Shown here: positions 7,511 to 14,491 of the stretch, piece after piece | Layout: every line of letters begins with the position of its first letter | Position numbering within the stretch: the stretch's first letter is position 1 | Origin: Nitrospirota bacterium | Lineage (GTDB): Bacteria; Nitrospirota; Nitrospiria; Nitrospirales; NS-4 | Length of the DNA stretch: 17,799 bases | Direction: 5' to 3' | Assembly: GCA_005877565.1 (NCBI GenBank) | Contig: VBOK01000062.1 | Span: 1-17,799, forward strand | The notes under the pieces: model-generated | What the model was told of the DNA's origin: nothing | Databases searched by the model: none | What the model saw: only the letters and a program-made list of their open reading frames with translations | Program-made: the position numbers and the translations under genes

Positions 7511-7532
7511 CGTATGATACACGAATCATTCG
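7511..7532. promoter_or_regulatory. Possible operator upstream of the exporter operon
   Basis: CGTATGAT (7511-7518) and ATCATTCG (7525-7532) form an inverted repeat with one mismatch around six bases. It lies just upstream of the three-gene minus-strand unit. The symmetry is the only evidence; no regulator gene is adjacent. Confidence 0.2.
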
Positions 7533-7557
7533 CCGGTTCGCATCAGCGGCAGCTCAA

Positions 7558-7586
7558 TTGAAACTCCGAAAGTCATGTGCTAGGGT
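7558..7586 (+). promoter_or_regulatory. Possible promoter of the GYD gene
   Basis: TTGAAA (7558-7563, 5/6) and TAGGGT (7581-7586, 3/6) are 17 bases apart, and the -10 is preceded by TGC as in extended -10 elements. The leader to the ATG at 7646 would be about 53 bases, longer than others in this window. Confidence 0.35.
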
Positions 7587-7631
7587 TTTGCCTAGGTCCA
7601 AAGGAGGGGAGAGCCAATCGTCTTTGCCATC

Positions 7632-7642
7632 TAAGGAGGTGA
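7632..7642 (+). promoter_or_regulatory. Near-complete Shine-Dalgarno of the GYD gene
   Basis: TAAGGAGGTGA contains ten contiguous bases (AAGGAGGTGA) complementary to the usual 16S rRNA 3' end, with GGAGG ending six bases before the ATG. This fixes the start at 7646 and predicts strong translation, in contrast to the Shine-Dalgarno-free genes nearby. Confidence 0.85.
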
Positions 7643-7645
7643 CCC

Positions 7646-7945
7646 ATGCCGACCTACATCAGTCACATCAACTGGACCGAACAGGGAATCCGGTACGTGA
7701 AAGACTCGCCGAAGCGTCTCGATGCGGTCAAGAAACAGCTCAAGGAACTAGGGGGTGAACTGAGGGCCTTCTACATGACTCAGGGGACCTACGACGCGCT
7801 CCTCATTTATGAAATTCCCAACGATACTGTTCTGGCGAAATTAATGCTTCAGCTAGGCTCAGCCGGGAATGTCCGAACCGTCACGGTCAGGGCCTATACA
7901 GAAGCGGAGTATCGGGAGATCATGGCTGGGATCCGCTCTTCTTGA
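7646..7945 (+). CDS. GYD-domain protein
   Basis: This 99-residue protein matches the GYD family (PF08734), a small ferredoxin-like alpha/beta fold. It opens with MPTYISHINWTEQGI, has a helix with VKKQLKELGGELRAFYMT, a strand with DALLIYEIPND, and ends in TVRAYTEAEYREIM. The family name comes from a Gly-Tyr-Asp triplet; here the matching positions read GTYDAL. Members are widespread small cytoplasmic proteins of unestablished function. Length is normal and complete. An excellent ribosome site fixes the start. Its stop codon TGA lies inside the -35 hexamer of the next gene, so the downstream Big_2 gene probably has its own promoter. Confidence 0.9.
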   Translation: MPTYISHINWTEQGIRYVKDSPKRLDAVKKQLKELGGELRAFYMTQGTYDALLIYEIPNDTVLAKLMLQLGSAGNVRTVTVRAYTEAEYREIMAGIRSS

Positions 7946-7970
7946 CCGGTTTCCGGCCCTCGGGTATTCT
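7942..7970 (+). promoter_or_regulatory. Promoter of the Big_2 gene, overlapping the GYD stop codon
   Basis: TTGACC (7942-7947, 5/6) and TATTCT (7965-7970, 4/6) are exactly 17 bases apart. The -35 includes the TGA of the GYD gene. The predicted transcription start is 7977, the A of the next ATG. Confidence 0.5.
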
Positions 7971-7976
7971 TTTTTG

Positions 7977-8642
7977 ATGCATTCCCCGCTCAAATCGGCC
8001 TGCGTTACGGCTGTTGCGCTCCTCGCCTCGCTCTGCCTGTCCCATCCTGCCGGCGCCGTCGAGATCGTCGCGCCCAAAGACGGCGAGGTCGTCCCCATCG
8101 GGTCGGAGTTGGTGATCCAGGTCCAGCCCAGCCCGGGCGACGACATCGATCGGGTGTATCTGGCCCACTCCGATGAGCACATGAGGCACAACCCCCAGAC
8201 CGGCTACTTCGAGCAGCGGATCAAGCTGCGCGGCGATAACCTGGGGCCGATCGAGATCGAAGTCTGGAGCAAGAGCAGCAAGGGCGTGCTCAGCACCGCC
8301 AAAGTCACCGTCCACGTCAACCTGCCTCCGGTGCTGCCGCTCATTTCGCTGCGCATCCATGCCGAGCAGCGGAAACTCGTACTGGAAGCCGTCGGTGAGA
8401 AGCGGGACTTGCAGGTGATCGGCGAATTCCCCGACGGCACCGTGCGGTTCATCTCGAAAGCCGCTTTCGGCACGACCTACCAGAGCCGGAATGAGAAAAT
8501 CGCCAAGGTTGACCCTAATGGCATGGTCACCGCCGTGGGCATCGGGGAGACGATCATTGTCGTCCGCAACGGCGACAAGGAGGCGCAAGCCCGGGTGATC
8601 GTCAAGCCCAAACTTCCTGAAGGGGAGAAGAAAGCGACTTAG
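7977..8642 (+). CDS. Secreted protein with bacterial Ig-like (Big_2) domain
   Basis: This 221-residue protein has a signal peptide (hydrophobic core ACVTAVALLASLCLS, likely cleavage after AGA near residue 27). An Ig-like strand-rich segment follows (about 28-115, beginning VEIVAPKDGEVVPIGSELVI). The C-terminal Big_2-type domain spans about 125-210, with the typical LQVIGEFPDGTVRFIS, YQSRNEKIAKVDPNGMVTAVGIGETIIVV pattern. Big_2 domains are found in surface and exported proteins as adhesive or spacer units. It is probably periplasmic or surface-exposed, as there is no anchor. The frame extends upstream to 7869, but that would overlap the GYD gene and hide the signal peptide, so ATG 7977 is chosen. 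No Shine-Dalgarno is present. Its stop overlaps the convergent glgP stop by four bases. Confidence 0.85.
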   Translation: MHSPLKSACVTAVALLASLCLSHPAGAVEIVAPKDGEVVPIGSELVIQVQPSPGDDIDRVYLAHSDEHMRHNPQTGYFEQRIKLRGDNLGPIEIEVWSKSSKGVLSTAKVTVHVNLPPVLPLISLRIHAEQRKLVLEAVGEKRDLQVIGEFPDGTVRFISKAAFGTTYQSRNEKIAKVDPNGMVTAVGIGETIIVVRNGDKEAQARVIVKPKLPEGEKKAT

Positions 8643-10810
8643 GAGGGACGCCCGGCCGACCGAAGGCTCTGCGCGATGGCCTTCGCGTAGAGCAGGTCGG
8701 TGTAATCGCGCATCATCCGGCGGGTGCAGAATCGGGGCACGATGCTGCGGATGGTCTCTCGCATCATGTTCAACCACCCCCTTGGCACCCCGTCCCGGTC
8801 CCGGTTGTAGTACAGCGGCACCACTTCCTGCTCCAGTATGCGGTACAGCGCCTCGGCGTCGGCGGCGTCCTGTGCGTTGGGGTCCGGGTCGAACTCAGGA
8901 CGGCCGATCGCCCATCCGTTGGCACCGGTGTACCCTTCCACCCACCACCCGTCCAGGATGCTCAGGTGCGGCACGCCGTTGAGGGCCGCTTTCTGGCCGC
9001 TCGTCCCGCAGGCTTCCTGCGGCGGGCGGGGTGTGTTCAGCCAGACGTCCACGCCGTGGATGAGGTACTTCGCGGTATGTAGATCATACTCTTCCACGAA
9101 GGCGATGTGGCCGCCGAAGCCGTGGTCCTTGGCGAGGGAGTAGACCTGGTGGATGAAGTACTTGCCGTGCTCGTCGGCGGGGTGGGCCTTGCCGGCGAAG
9201 ATGATCTGGACCGGGCGCCAGGGATCGTGCATCAACCGCTTGAGGCGTTCCAGGTCCCGGAACAGCAGCGTCGCGCGCTTGTAGGTGGCGAAGCGTCGCG
9301 CGAATCCGATCGTCAGGGCTTCCGGGTCGAGCAGCGTGCCGGAGGCCAAAATCTGCGCAGGATCCATCTTGCCCTGGATCCAGCGGAGCCGCGCCTCCTC
9401 GTTGATGTATCCCAGCAGCTTGCGCTTGAGGGCTAGGTGCGTGTTCCACAGCTCCTGATCGGGGATGTCCGCGATGCGCTCCCACAGGGCGTGGTCGTCA
9501 TGGCGGGCGACCCAGTCGGGACCGAGGTACTTGGCGTAAAGCTGCCGCATCTCGGGCGCGATCCAAGTCGGGACGTGGATCCCGTTCGTGATGGACGTGA
9601 TCGGGACTTGCTCTTCCGGGACATCCGGCCAGACGTAGCCCCACATGCGGCGGGCTACTTCCCCGTGTCGGCGGCTCACGCCGTTGCGGTAGCCGCTCAT
9701 CTGCAAGCCCAGCACCGTCATGTTGAAGGCGGTGTCCACTGTGCCTGGCGAGCAACCCAACCGGAGGAAGTCCTCGCGGCTGATCTGCAACAGCTCGCAG
9801 AATGGGGTGAAGTATTTCTCCATCAGATGGAACGGAAAGGCGTCATGGCCGGCCGGCACCGGCGTGTGGGTCGTGAACACGGTGGAGGCTTTCACGGCCT
9901 CCACAGCTTGGTCGAATGGCAGCCCAGCGTGGCGGCACTCCCGTAGACGCTCCAGGGTCAGGAACGTTGCATGTCCTTCATTGGCGTGCCACACGGTCGG
10001 CTGGAGGCCCAGTGCCCGCAGCACGCGTACGCCGCCGATGCCCAGGATGATCTCCTGAAGGATGCGCATCTCCTGGTCGCCGCCGTACAGGCGCGCCGAT
10101 AGTTCGCGATCCCAGGGCGCGTTGGCCTCCACGTCGGTGTCCATGAGATAGAGCGCCACACGGCCGACGTGGACCTGCCAGACCGCAACATGGATGGTCC
10201 GCCCGTCCAGGTGGACTTGGATCGTCAAGCGCTCGCCGTTCGGCAGCAGGGCCGGACGGATCGGCGCGTCGGCGGCGATGAAGGGAACTGACCAGGCGTG
10301 CTGCCAGCCATCGGAGGAGATGTGCTGATGGAAGTAGCCCTGCGGATAGAGGAACCCGACGCCGACCAGGGGGATGCCCAGGTCGCTGGCTTCCTTGCAG
10401 TGGTCGCCGGACAGGATGCCCAGGCCGCCGCTATAGATGGGCAGGGACTGGTGCAGGCCGAATTCCGCGGAGAAATACGCGATGAGGTTCTCTGTCATCT
10501 CCGGATGCTGGCGCACGAACCACGTGTCCACCGTGGTCATGTAGGTATCGAACGTCAGAAGGACTGACTCGTAATCCCGCAGGAAGGCTGGGTCCGTGGA
10601 CGCAGAGACGGCGCGTTCAGGGCTGAGCTGGCGAAGCAGCTTGACTGGATTGTGCGAAGTCAGCTTCCAGAGTGTGCGGTCGAGGGTTTCAAAGAGGGCT
10701 CTGGTGTCCGGGTTCCAGCTCCACCAGAGATTGTGAGCCAGTTCCCAGAGCCGGCTCAATGAAGGCGGGAGGTGAGCCAGGTTCTGGGGAAGCGGTATTG
10801 GGTCGATCAA
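8639..10810 (-). CDS. glgP: Alpha-glucan phosphorylase (GlgP, short bacterial type)
   Basis: The enzyme cleaves alpha-1,4-glucan (glycogen, maltodextrin) with phosphate to give glucose-1-phosphate, using pyridoxal phosphate. The opening PIPLPQNLAHLPPSLSRLWELAHNLWWSWNPD-like region (first ~40 residues) and YFSAEFGLHQSLPIYSGGLGILSGD are typical of the TIGR02094 group. GTSGQKAALNG holds the likely PLP lysine (about residue 607 from the chosen start). The frame opens at 10858, with an ATG also at 10834. I prefer TTG 10810, because AAAGGAG lies five bases upstream, neither ATG has a ribosome site, and relatives begin near there. That gives 723 residues; with ATG 10834 it would be 731. It stands alone, without other glycogen genes in view. 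The stop overlaps the convergent Big_2 gene by four bases. Confidence 0.95.
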   Translation of the reverse strand: MIDPIPLPQNLAHLPPSLSRLWELAHNLWWSWNPDTRALFETLDRTLWKLTSHNPVKLLRQLSPERAVSASTDPAFLRDYESVLLTFDTYMTTVDTWFVRQHPEMTENLIAYFSAEFGLHQSLPIYSGGLGILSGDHCKEASDLGIPLVGVGFLYPQGYFHQHISSDGWQHAWSVPFIAADAPIRPALLPNGERLTIQVHLDGRTIHVAVWQVHVGRVALYLMDTDVEANAPWDRELSARLYGGDQEMRILQEIILGIGGVRVLRALGLQPTVWHANEGHATFLTLERLRECRHAGLPFDQAVEAVKASTVFTTHTPVPAGHDAFPFHLMEKYFTPFCELLQISREDFLRLGCSPGTVDTAFNMTVLGLQMSGYRNGVSRRHGEVARRMWGYVWPDVPEEQVPITSITNGIHVPTWIAPEMRQLYAKYLGPDWVARHDDHALWERIADIPDQELWNTHLALKRKLLGYINEEARLRWIQGKMDPAQILASGTLLDPEALTIGFARRFATYKRATLLFRDLERLKRLMHDPWRPVQIIFAGKAHPADEHGKYFIHQVYSLAKDHGFGGHIAFVEEYDLHTAKYLIHGVDVWLNTPRPPQEACGTSGQKAALNGVPHLSILDGWWVEGYTGANGWAIGRPEFDPDPNAQDAADAEALYRILEQEVVPLYYNRDRDGVPRGWLNMMRETIRSIVPRFCTRRMMRDYTDLLYAKAIAQSLRSAGRPS

Positions 10811-10861
10811 CAAGACTCCTTTGTTAATGCTCATGCGAGGCGCAATACAACTTGGCATAGG

Positions 10862-10890
10862 AATTTACCGTAATTGTCGCTGAAAAGCAA
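10862..10890 (-). promoter_or_regulatory. Probable promoter of glgP
   Basis: On the minus strand TTGCTT (10890-10885) and TAAATT (10867-10862) are 17 bases apart, each 4/6 to consensus. A start near 10855 would fall inside the ATG-proximal part of the longest frame, which supports a start codon further downstream, such as TTG 10810. Confidence 0.45.
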
Positions 10891-10987
10891 GAACCATATA
10901 GATATCTAACCCCTGTGCGTTCCGGCGAGAATCCGGACAATAGTGGAATCTGCATGCGGCGAATACCTGAGGAAGCAGGGGTTTCGG

Positions 10988-12031
10988 TCAAGGAGCGAGT
11001 TTCACGCGGTCGCGCAGGCGGGCCGACACGATCACCATACCCTGGGCGTCCACAATCACAGCGCCGAGCCCGAGCCGTTCGACCAGCGCCATCCCGCGGA
11101 CCGGCCCCATGACGAACACTCCGGTCGCCAGGGCGTCCGCGGTAGTGGCGTCCGGGGCGATGATCGTGACGCTCCGGCACAGGCGGGCCGGCTGAAGCGT
11201 CTCAGGGTCCAGGATGTGGTGGTAGCGGACGCCGTCCTTCATGAAATACCGCTCGTAGTCGCCGGAAGTGGAGATGGCTTCGTCGATGGCGTCCAGCATG
11301 GCCAGGATTTTGCCGGGCTTGCGGGGATGCTGGATGCCGATCGGCCAGGCCGTGCCGTCCGCGCGTCTGCCGAAGACCCGGAAGTCGCCGGCGACAGCCA
11401 CGAGCCCGCCCGTCGCGCCGATCTCCCGCATCACAGCCGCGGCCTTCTCGGCCGCGAAGCCCTTGCCGATGCCGCCGATGTCGATCCGCATGCCAGGTTT
11501 CTCCAGGAAGACGGTCCGTCGGGTCTGATCCAGGTGGATGCGGCGGTAGTCCACATATTGAGCGGCAATCTCCAGCTCCATGGCGGAAGGGATCCGTGGC
11601 GCCTCCGGGATGTTCCAGAGCTGGACGGCCGGGCCGATGGCGATGTTGAACCCGCCCTCCGTGTACTCGGCGGCTTCCAGGGCTCGGCGCAGCAACTCGA
11701 AGGTCTCGGCGCTCACACCGACGGGTTCCAGCCCTGCGGCCTGGTTGACCCGGGACAGTTCGCTGGTCTCGATCCAGGTGCTGAGCATGTTTTCGAGCCG
11801 GCGGATCTCCTGAAAGCCGGCGGTCAGCGAGGCTTGCGCGATGGCGTCGCTGGGGGCGACGGCGGTCAGCTCCACCAGCGTGCCCATGAGGAACTGAGCG
11901 CGCTTGAGGGTGACTGGCGAGGATGGGAGCTTCGATACGGACGCTTGGCTGGGATGGGAGATCGGGATGATCGCGCAGGCGGTAAAGAACGGAATACAGG
12001 CCAGCAGAAAAAGAGCTGCGCGGCGTTGCAT
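10988..12031 (-). CDS. apbE: ApbE, FAD:protein FMN transferase, lipoprotein
   Basis: ApbE attaches FMN from FAD to Thr/Ser of flavoproteins such as NqrB/C or RnfD/G outside the cytoplasmic membrane. The 347-residue protein shows the family core: FLMGTLVELTAV, LENMLSTW, RIDIGGIGKGFAAEKAA, VAVAGDFRVFG, STSGDYERYF, HHILDPET and the Asp/Thr metal-binding segment TADALATGVFVMG. The N-terminus is a lipoprotein signal (RRAALFLLACIPFFTAC, lipid-bearing Cys19 likely), as in many Gram-negative ApbEs. The frame continues to a TTG at 12049, but ATG 12031 places the signal peptide correctly. No Shine-Dalgarno exists, and the promoter -10 ends nine bases upstream. No Nqr or Rnf partner gene is in view. Confidence 0.95.
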   Translation of the reverse strand: MQRRAALFLLACIPFFTACAIIPISHPSQASVSKLPSSPVTLKRAQFLMGTLVELTAVAPSDAIAQASLTAGFQEIRRLENMLSTWIETSELSRVNQAAGLEPVGVSAETFELLRRALEAAEYTEGGFNIAIGPAVQLWNIPEAPRIPSAMELEIAAQYVDYRRIHLDQTRRTVFLEKPGMRIDIGGIGKGFAAEKAAAVMREIGATGGLVAVAGDFRVFGRRADGTAWPIGIQHPRKPGKILAMLDAIDEAISTSGDYERYFMKDGVRYHHILDPETLQPARLCRSVTIIAPDATTADALATGVFVMGPVRGMALVERLGLGAVIVDAQGMVIVSARLRDRVKLAP

Positions 12032-12039
12032 TGGAAGCG

Positions 12040-12068
12040 AGTGTAACAAAGTGCAGTGGGAATGTCAT
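12040..12068 (-). promoter_or_regulatory. Promoter of apbE
   Basis: On the minus strand ATGACA (12068-12063, 5/6) and TACACT (12045-12040, 4/6) are 17 bases apart, and the -10 is preceded by TGT (extended -10). The predicted start is 12033, two bases before the apbE ATG. Confidence 0.5.
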
Positions 12069-12072
12069 GGGA

Positions 12073-12224
12073 CGCAGGTCCTGTCGCCTGCGGCTCCGTG
12101 GTCCTGTCGGCGAGCAGCCCCGCTGAGCGGCGCCTTTCGCCGTCGAAGCCACGCGGATTCGGCTGTAGGCGCTCTGGCTCATCGAGGCGCCCAGCTCGCC
12201 GCCACCCCATCGCCTCAGGCGACA
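12073..12224. repeat. GC-rich intergenic stretch with several inverted repeats
   Basis: Between the divergent apbE and helicase genes lie a hairpin CGCAGG/CCTGCG (12073-12092), a direct repeat GGTCCTGTCG (12077-12086 and 12100-12109), a hairpin CGGCG/CGCCG (12128-12142) and a palindrome TCGCCT-c-AGGCGA (12210-12222). TGTCGCCTG (12082-12090) is the exact inverted copy of CAGGCGACA (12216-12224). No reading frame here looks like a gene. It may be an intergenic repeat element. Confidence 0.35.
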
Positions 12225-12276
12225 TTGGTGCCACTTGCAAGCCACGTTCCTAAATCGAATCGGTAACCCTTTGTTC

Positions 12277-12285
12277 TGTTATAAT
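12277..12285 (+). promoter_or_regulatory. Extended -10 promoter of the helicase gene
   Basis: TGTTATAAT is a perfect extended -10 (TGn plus consensus TATAAT), with no convincing -35. The predicted start is 12292, three bases before the ATG at 12295. Confidence 0.6.
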
Positions 12286-12294
12286 GTCGCGGCG

Positions 12295-14292
12295 ATGAAG
12301 CCCTACGTCCTCAAGCGCGGTCCAGACAGCCCCGCCGAACCCAAGTTCTCGCTCAATTACGAAGCCGAGTTGAACCCCGGCCAGCTCGCCGCGGTCAAGG
12401 CCGTTGACGGCCCGATTCTCGTGATCGCGGGCGCGGGCAGCGGCAAGACGCGGACGCTGGTGTACCGGGTCGCGCGCCTGATCGAGTCCGGCATCCCCCC
12501 GGAGGCGATATTATTATTGACCTTCACCCGCAAAGCCGCCGAGGAGATGCTCCAGCGGGTGGGCGCGCTGATCGGCTTTCGCACCGATCGAGTGACGGGC
12601 GGCACCTTCCATTCGGTCGCCAATCTGCTGCTCCGCCGGTACGGCAAGGCGATCGGGCTGGAGTCTGGCTTCACCATTCTGGACCGTGGCGACACCGAGG
12701 ACGTGATCAATCTGCTACGGACCCAGCACGGGCTGAACGACAAGGCGAAGCGCTTTCCCCGCAAGAACGCCCTCGCCGAGATCTTCAGCAAGGCGGTGAA
12801 CAAGATGCTGCCGGTGGAGGACGTGGTGCTGGGGGAATTCCCGCACTTCACGGACGAGATCGAAGACTTGCAGAAGCTCCACCGCGCGTTCGAGGCCTAC
12901 AAGCGGAAACGCCTGCTGGTGGACTACGACGATCTGCTGGTGCGCTTTCGCGAGCTCCTGGAGACGGACGAGGGCGTCCGGCGGCGCATCGCGGACTCCT
13001 ACCGCTACATCATGGTGGACGAGTACCAGGACACAAACCTCCTGCAGGCCGAGATCGTGCGCAAGGCCGCCTTCACGCATGACAACGTGATGGTGGTGGG
13101 AGACGATAGTCAGTCGATCTATGCCTTCCGAGGCGCCACGTTCCGCAACATCATGGACTTCCCCAAGCTGTTCCCCGGCACGCAGATCTTCAAGCTGGAG
13201 GAGAACTACCGCAGCACGCAGCCGATCCTCACGCTGGCCAACGAGGTCATCAACCAGGCGGCGGAGAAGTACGCCAAGACGCTGTTCACCCGCAAGTGCC
13301 AAGGCCCCGCGCCGGTGCTGATCACGGCGGCGGATGAGAACACGCAGTCGCGGTTCGTCGCGCAGCGTGTCCTGGAATTGCGGGAGGAGGGCGTGCCGCT
13401 GGCGGACATTGCCGTCCTGTTCCGCTCCAGCTTCCACTCGTTCGACCTGGAGATCGAGCTCTCGCGGCGGAACATCCCGTTCGTGAAGCGAGGCGGGTTC
13501 AAGTTCATCGAGACGGCCCACGTCAAGGACGTTCTCGCGCATCTGCGCGTAGTCGAGAACCCGCGCGACGCGGTCAGTTGGAACCGCCTGTTACTGCTGC
13601 TCGAGAGCGTCGGGCCGAAGAAGAGCCAGGCGCTGATCGAGTCCATCCTGGCGAAGGAGGCGAACGGGCTGGACGCGTTACGCGAAGCGTCAGCGAAGGG
13701 ATCAGGCCCCGGCGCGCAGGGCCTCCAGGACCTGGTCCGTGTCCTGGAAGAAGTGAGCGGCGGCCGGATGACCCCAGCCGAGCAGATGAACGCCGTCTGC
13801 GGGTATTACCTGCCGATCCTCAAGCAGCACTACGACGACTATCCCAAGCGCATCAAGGATGTGGAGCACCTCTACACGATCGCCGCGCGCTACGGCAAGC
13901 TGGAGTCCTTCCTGGCAGACCTGGCGCTGGAGCCGCCCGATGAGAGCGTGTTCGACGTCGAGGCGGAGGACCGGGACGACGAGCGGCTGGTCCTGTCCAC
14001 CATCCATTCCGCCAAGGGGCTCGAATGGCACAGCGTCTTCATCATCTGGGCGCTGGACGGCAAGTTCCCGTCCGTCTATTCGATGACCGCCGACGATGAG
14101 CTTGAGGAGGAGCGCCGCCTCTTCTACGTCGCCATCACCCGCGCGAAGCAGAACCTCTACGTGAGCTATCCGGTGAACGTCTACGACAAGCCCTCGGGCA
14201 TGGTGCTCTCCAAGCCGTCGCGTTTTCTGGACGAGGTCCGCCGGGACTGCCTCGAGACCTGGTCCCTGGTCGACGAAGATGCGTTCAACTAA
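12295..14292 (+). CDS. UvrD/Rep/PcrA-type superfamily 1A DNA helicase
   Basis: This 665-residue ATP-dependent 3'-5' DNA helicase has the full SF1A set. The Q-motif region is LNPGQLAAVKA (about 26-36), Walker A is GAGSGKT (46-52) and motif Ia is LLLTFTRKAAEEM. Motif II is DEYQD (242-246), motif III VGDDSQSIYAFRG, motif IV EENYRST, motif V STIHSAKGLEW (about 568-578) and motif VI YVAITRAKQNL (about 611-621). It is shorter than typical UvrD (about 720), mainly lacking the C-terminal tail, so it may be a paralogue and not the main repair helicase; I give no symbol. The frame is open from 12235, but ATG 12295 follows an extended -10 directly. No Shine-Dalgarno is present. Its 3' end overlaps the end of the sensor tail fragment by eight bases. 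Confidence 0.95.
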   Translation: MKPYVLKRGPDSPAEPKFSLNYEAELNPGQLAAVKAVDGPILVIAGAGSGKTRTLVYRVARLIESGIPPEAILLLTFTRKAAEEMLQRVGALIGFRTDRVTGGTFHSVANLLLRRYGKAIGLESGFTILDRGDTEDVINLLRTQHGLNDKAKRFPRKNALAEIFSKAVNKMLPVEDVVLGEFPHFTDEIEDLQKLHRAFEAYKRKRLLVDYDDLLVRFRELLETDEGVRRRIADSYRYIMVDEYQDTNLLQAEIVRKAAFTHDNVMVVGDDSQSIYAFRGATFRNIMDFPKLFPGTQIFKLEENYRSTQPILTLANEVINQAAEKYAKTLFTRKCQGPAPVLITAADENTQSRFVAQRVLELREEGVPLADIAVLFRSSFHSFDLEIELSRRNIPFVKRGGFKFIETAHVKDVLAHLRVVENPRDAVSWNRLLLLLESVGPKKSQALIESILAKEANGLDALREASAKGSGPGAQGLQDLVRVLEEVSGGRMTPAEQMNAVCGYYLPILKQHYDDYPKRIKDVEHLYTIAARYGKLESFLADLALEPPDESVFDVEAEDRDDERLVLSTIHSAKGLEWHSVFIIWALDGKFPSVYSMTADDELEEERRLFYVAITRAKQNLYVSYPVNVYDKPSGMVLSKPSRFLDEVRRDCLETWSLVDEDAFN

Positions 14293-14491
14293 ATGGGGGG
14301 AGGTTTGCCTTTTCTTCCATCTCTGGCTGGTAACCGTAAAGCTTCTGCGCGCAGGCGGGGCAGATGCCGTGGGAAAAAGACGCCTCAGTATGTTCCCCGA
14401 TATACGTTTCGATGTTCTGCCAATAGTTTTCTTCATCCCGGATTTTTTTGCACGAGGCGCAAATCGGCAATAATCCTCGCAAGGTCTTTAC
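14285..14491 (-). pseudogene. Detached C-terminal cysteine module of the MASE1-PAS protein
   Basis: Directly after the TAA that ends the sensor gene (14494-14492), the same reading frame continues for 68 codons to a TGA at 14285-14287. It encodes VKTLRGLLPICASCKKIRD, then an NYWQNIETYI segment and a FSHGICPACAQKLY segment. This is a well-known module that ends many bacterial PAS and response-regulator proteins, with two CxxC-type pairs likely to bind zinc; there it follows a coiled coil ending in ALAxVKTL. Here the coiled coil ends ...DLTDALA-stop-VKTL. Frame and wording agree exactly, so the two parts were one protein of 501 residues (counting the stop position as one residue) interrupted by one nonsense codon. 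There is no good start codon or ribosome site for the tail alone. Confidence 0.85.

Noticed and set aside
7317..7529. Longer N-terminus for the zinc-ribbon protein (start at 7529)
   Set aside because: The extra 71 residues are Arg/Gly/His-rich and low-quality, and they overlap a better small ORF in another frame that ends in a TGATG junction with ATG 7316.
7869..7976. Upstream start for the Big_2 protein
   Set aside because: It would overlap the GYD gene and bury a clear signal peptide that begins at ATG 7977.
14285..14482. Cysteine module as an independent small gene or a frameshift product
   Set aside because: It is in exactly the same frame as the sensor with only a TAA between, and it has no ribosome site or good start of its own, so a nonsense codon explains it better.
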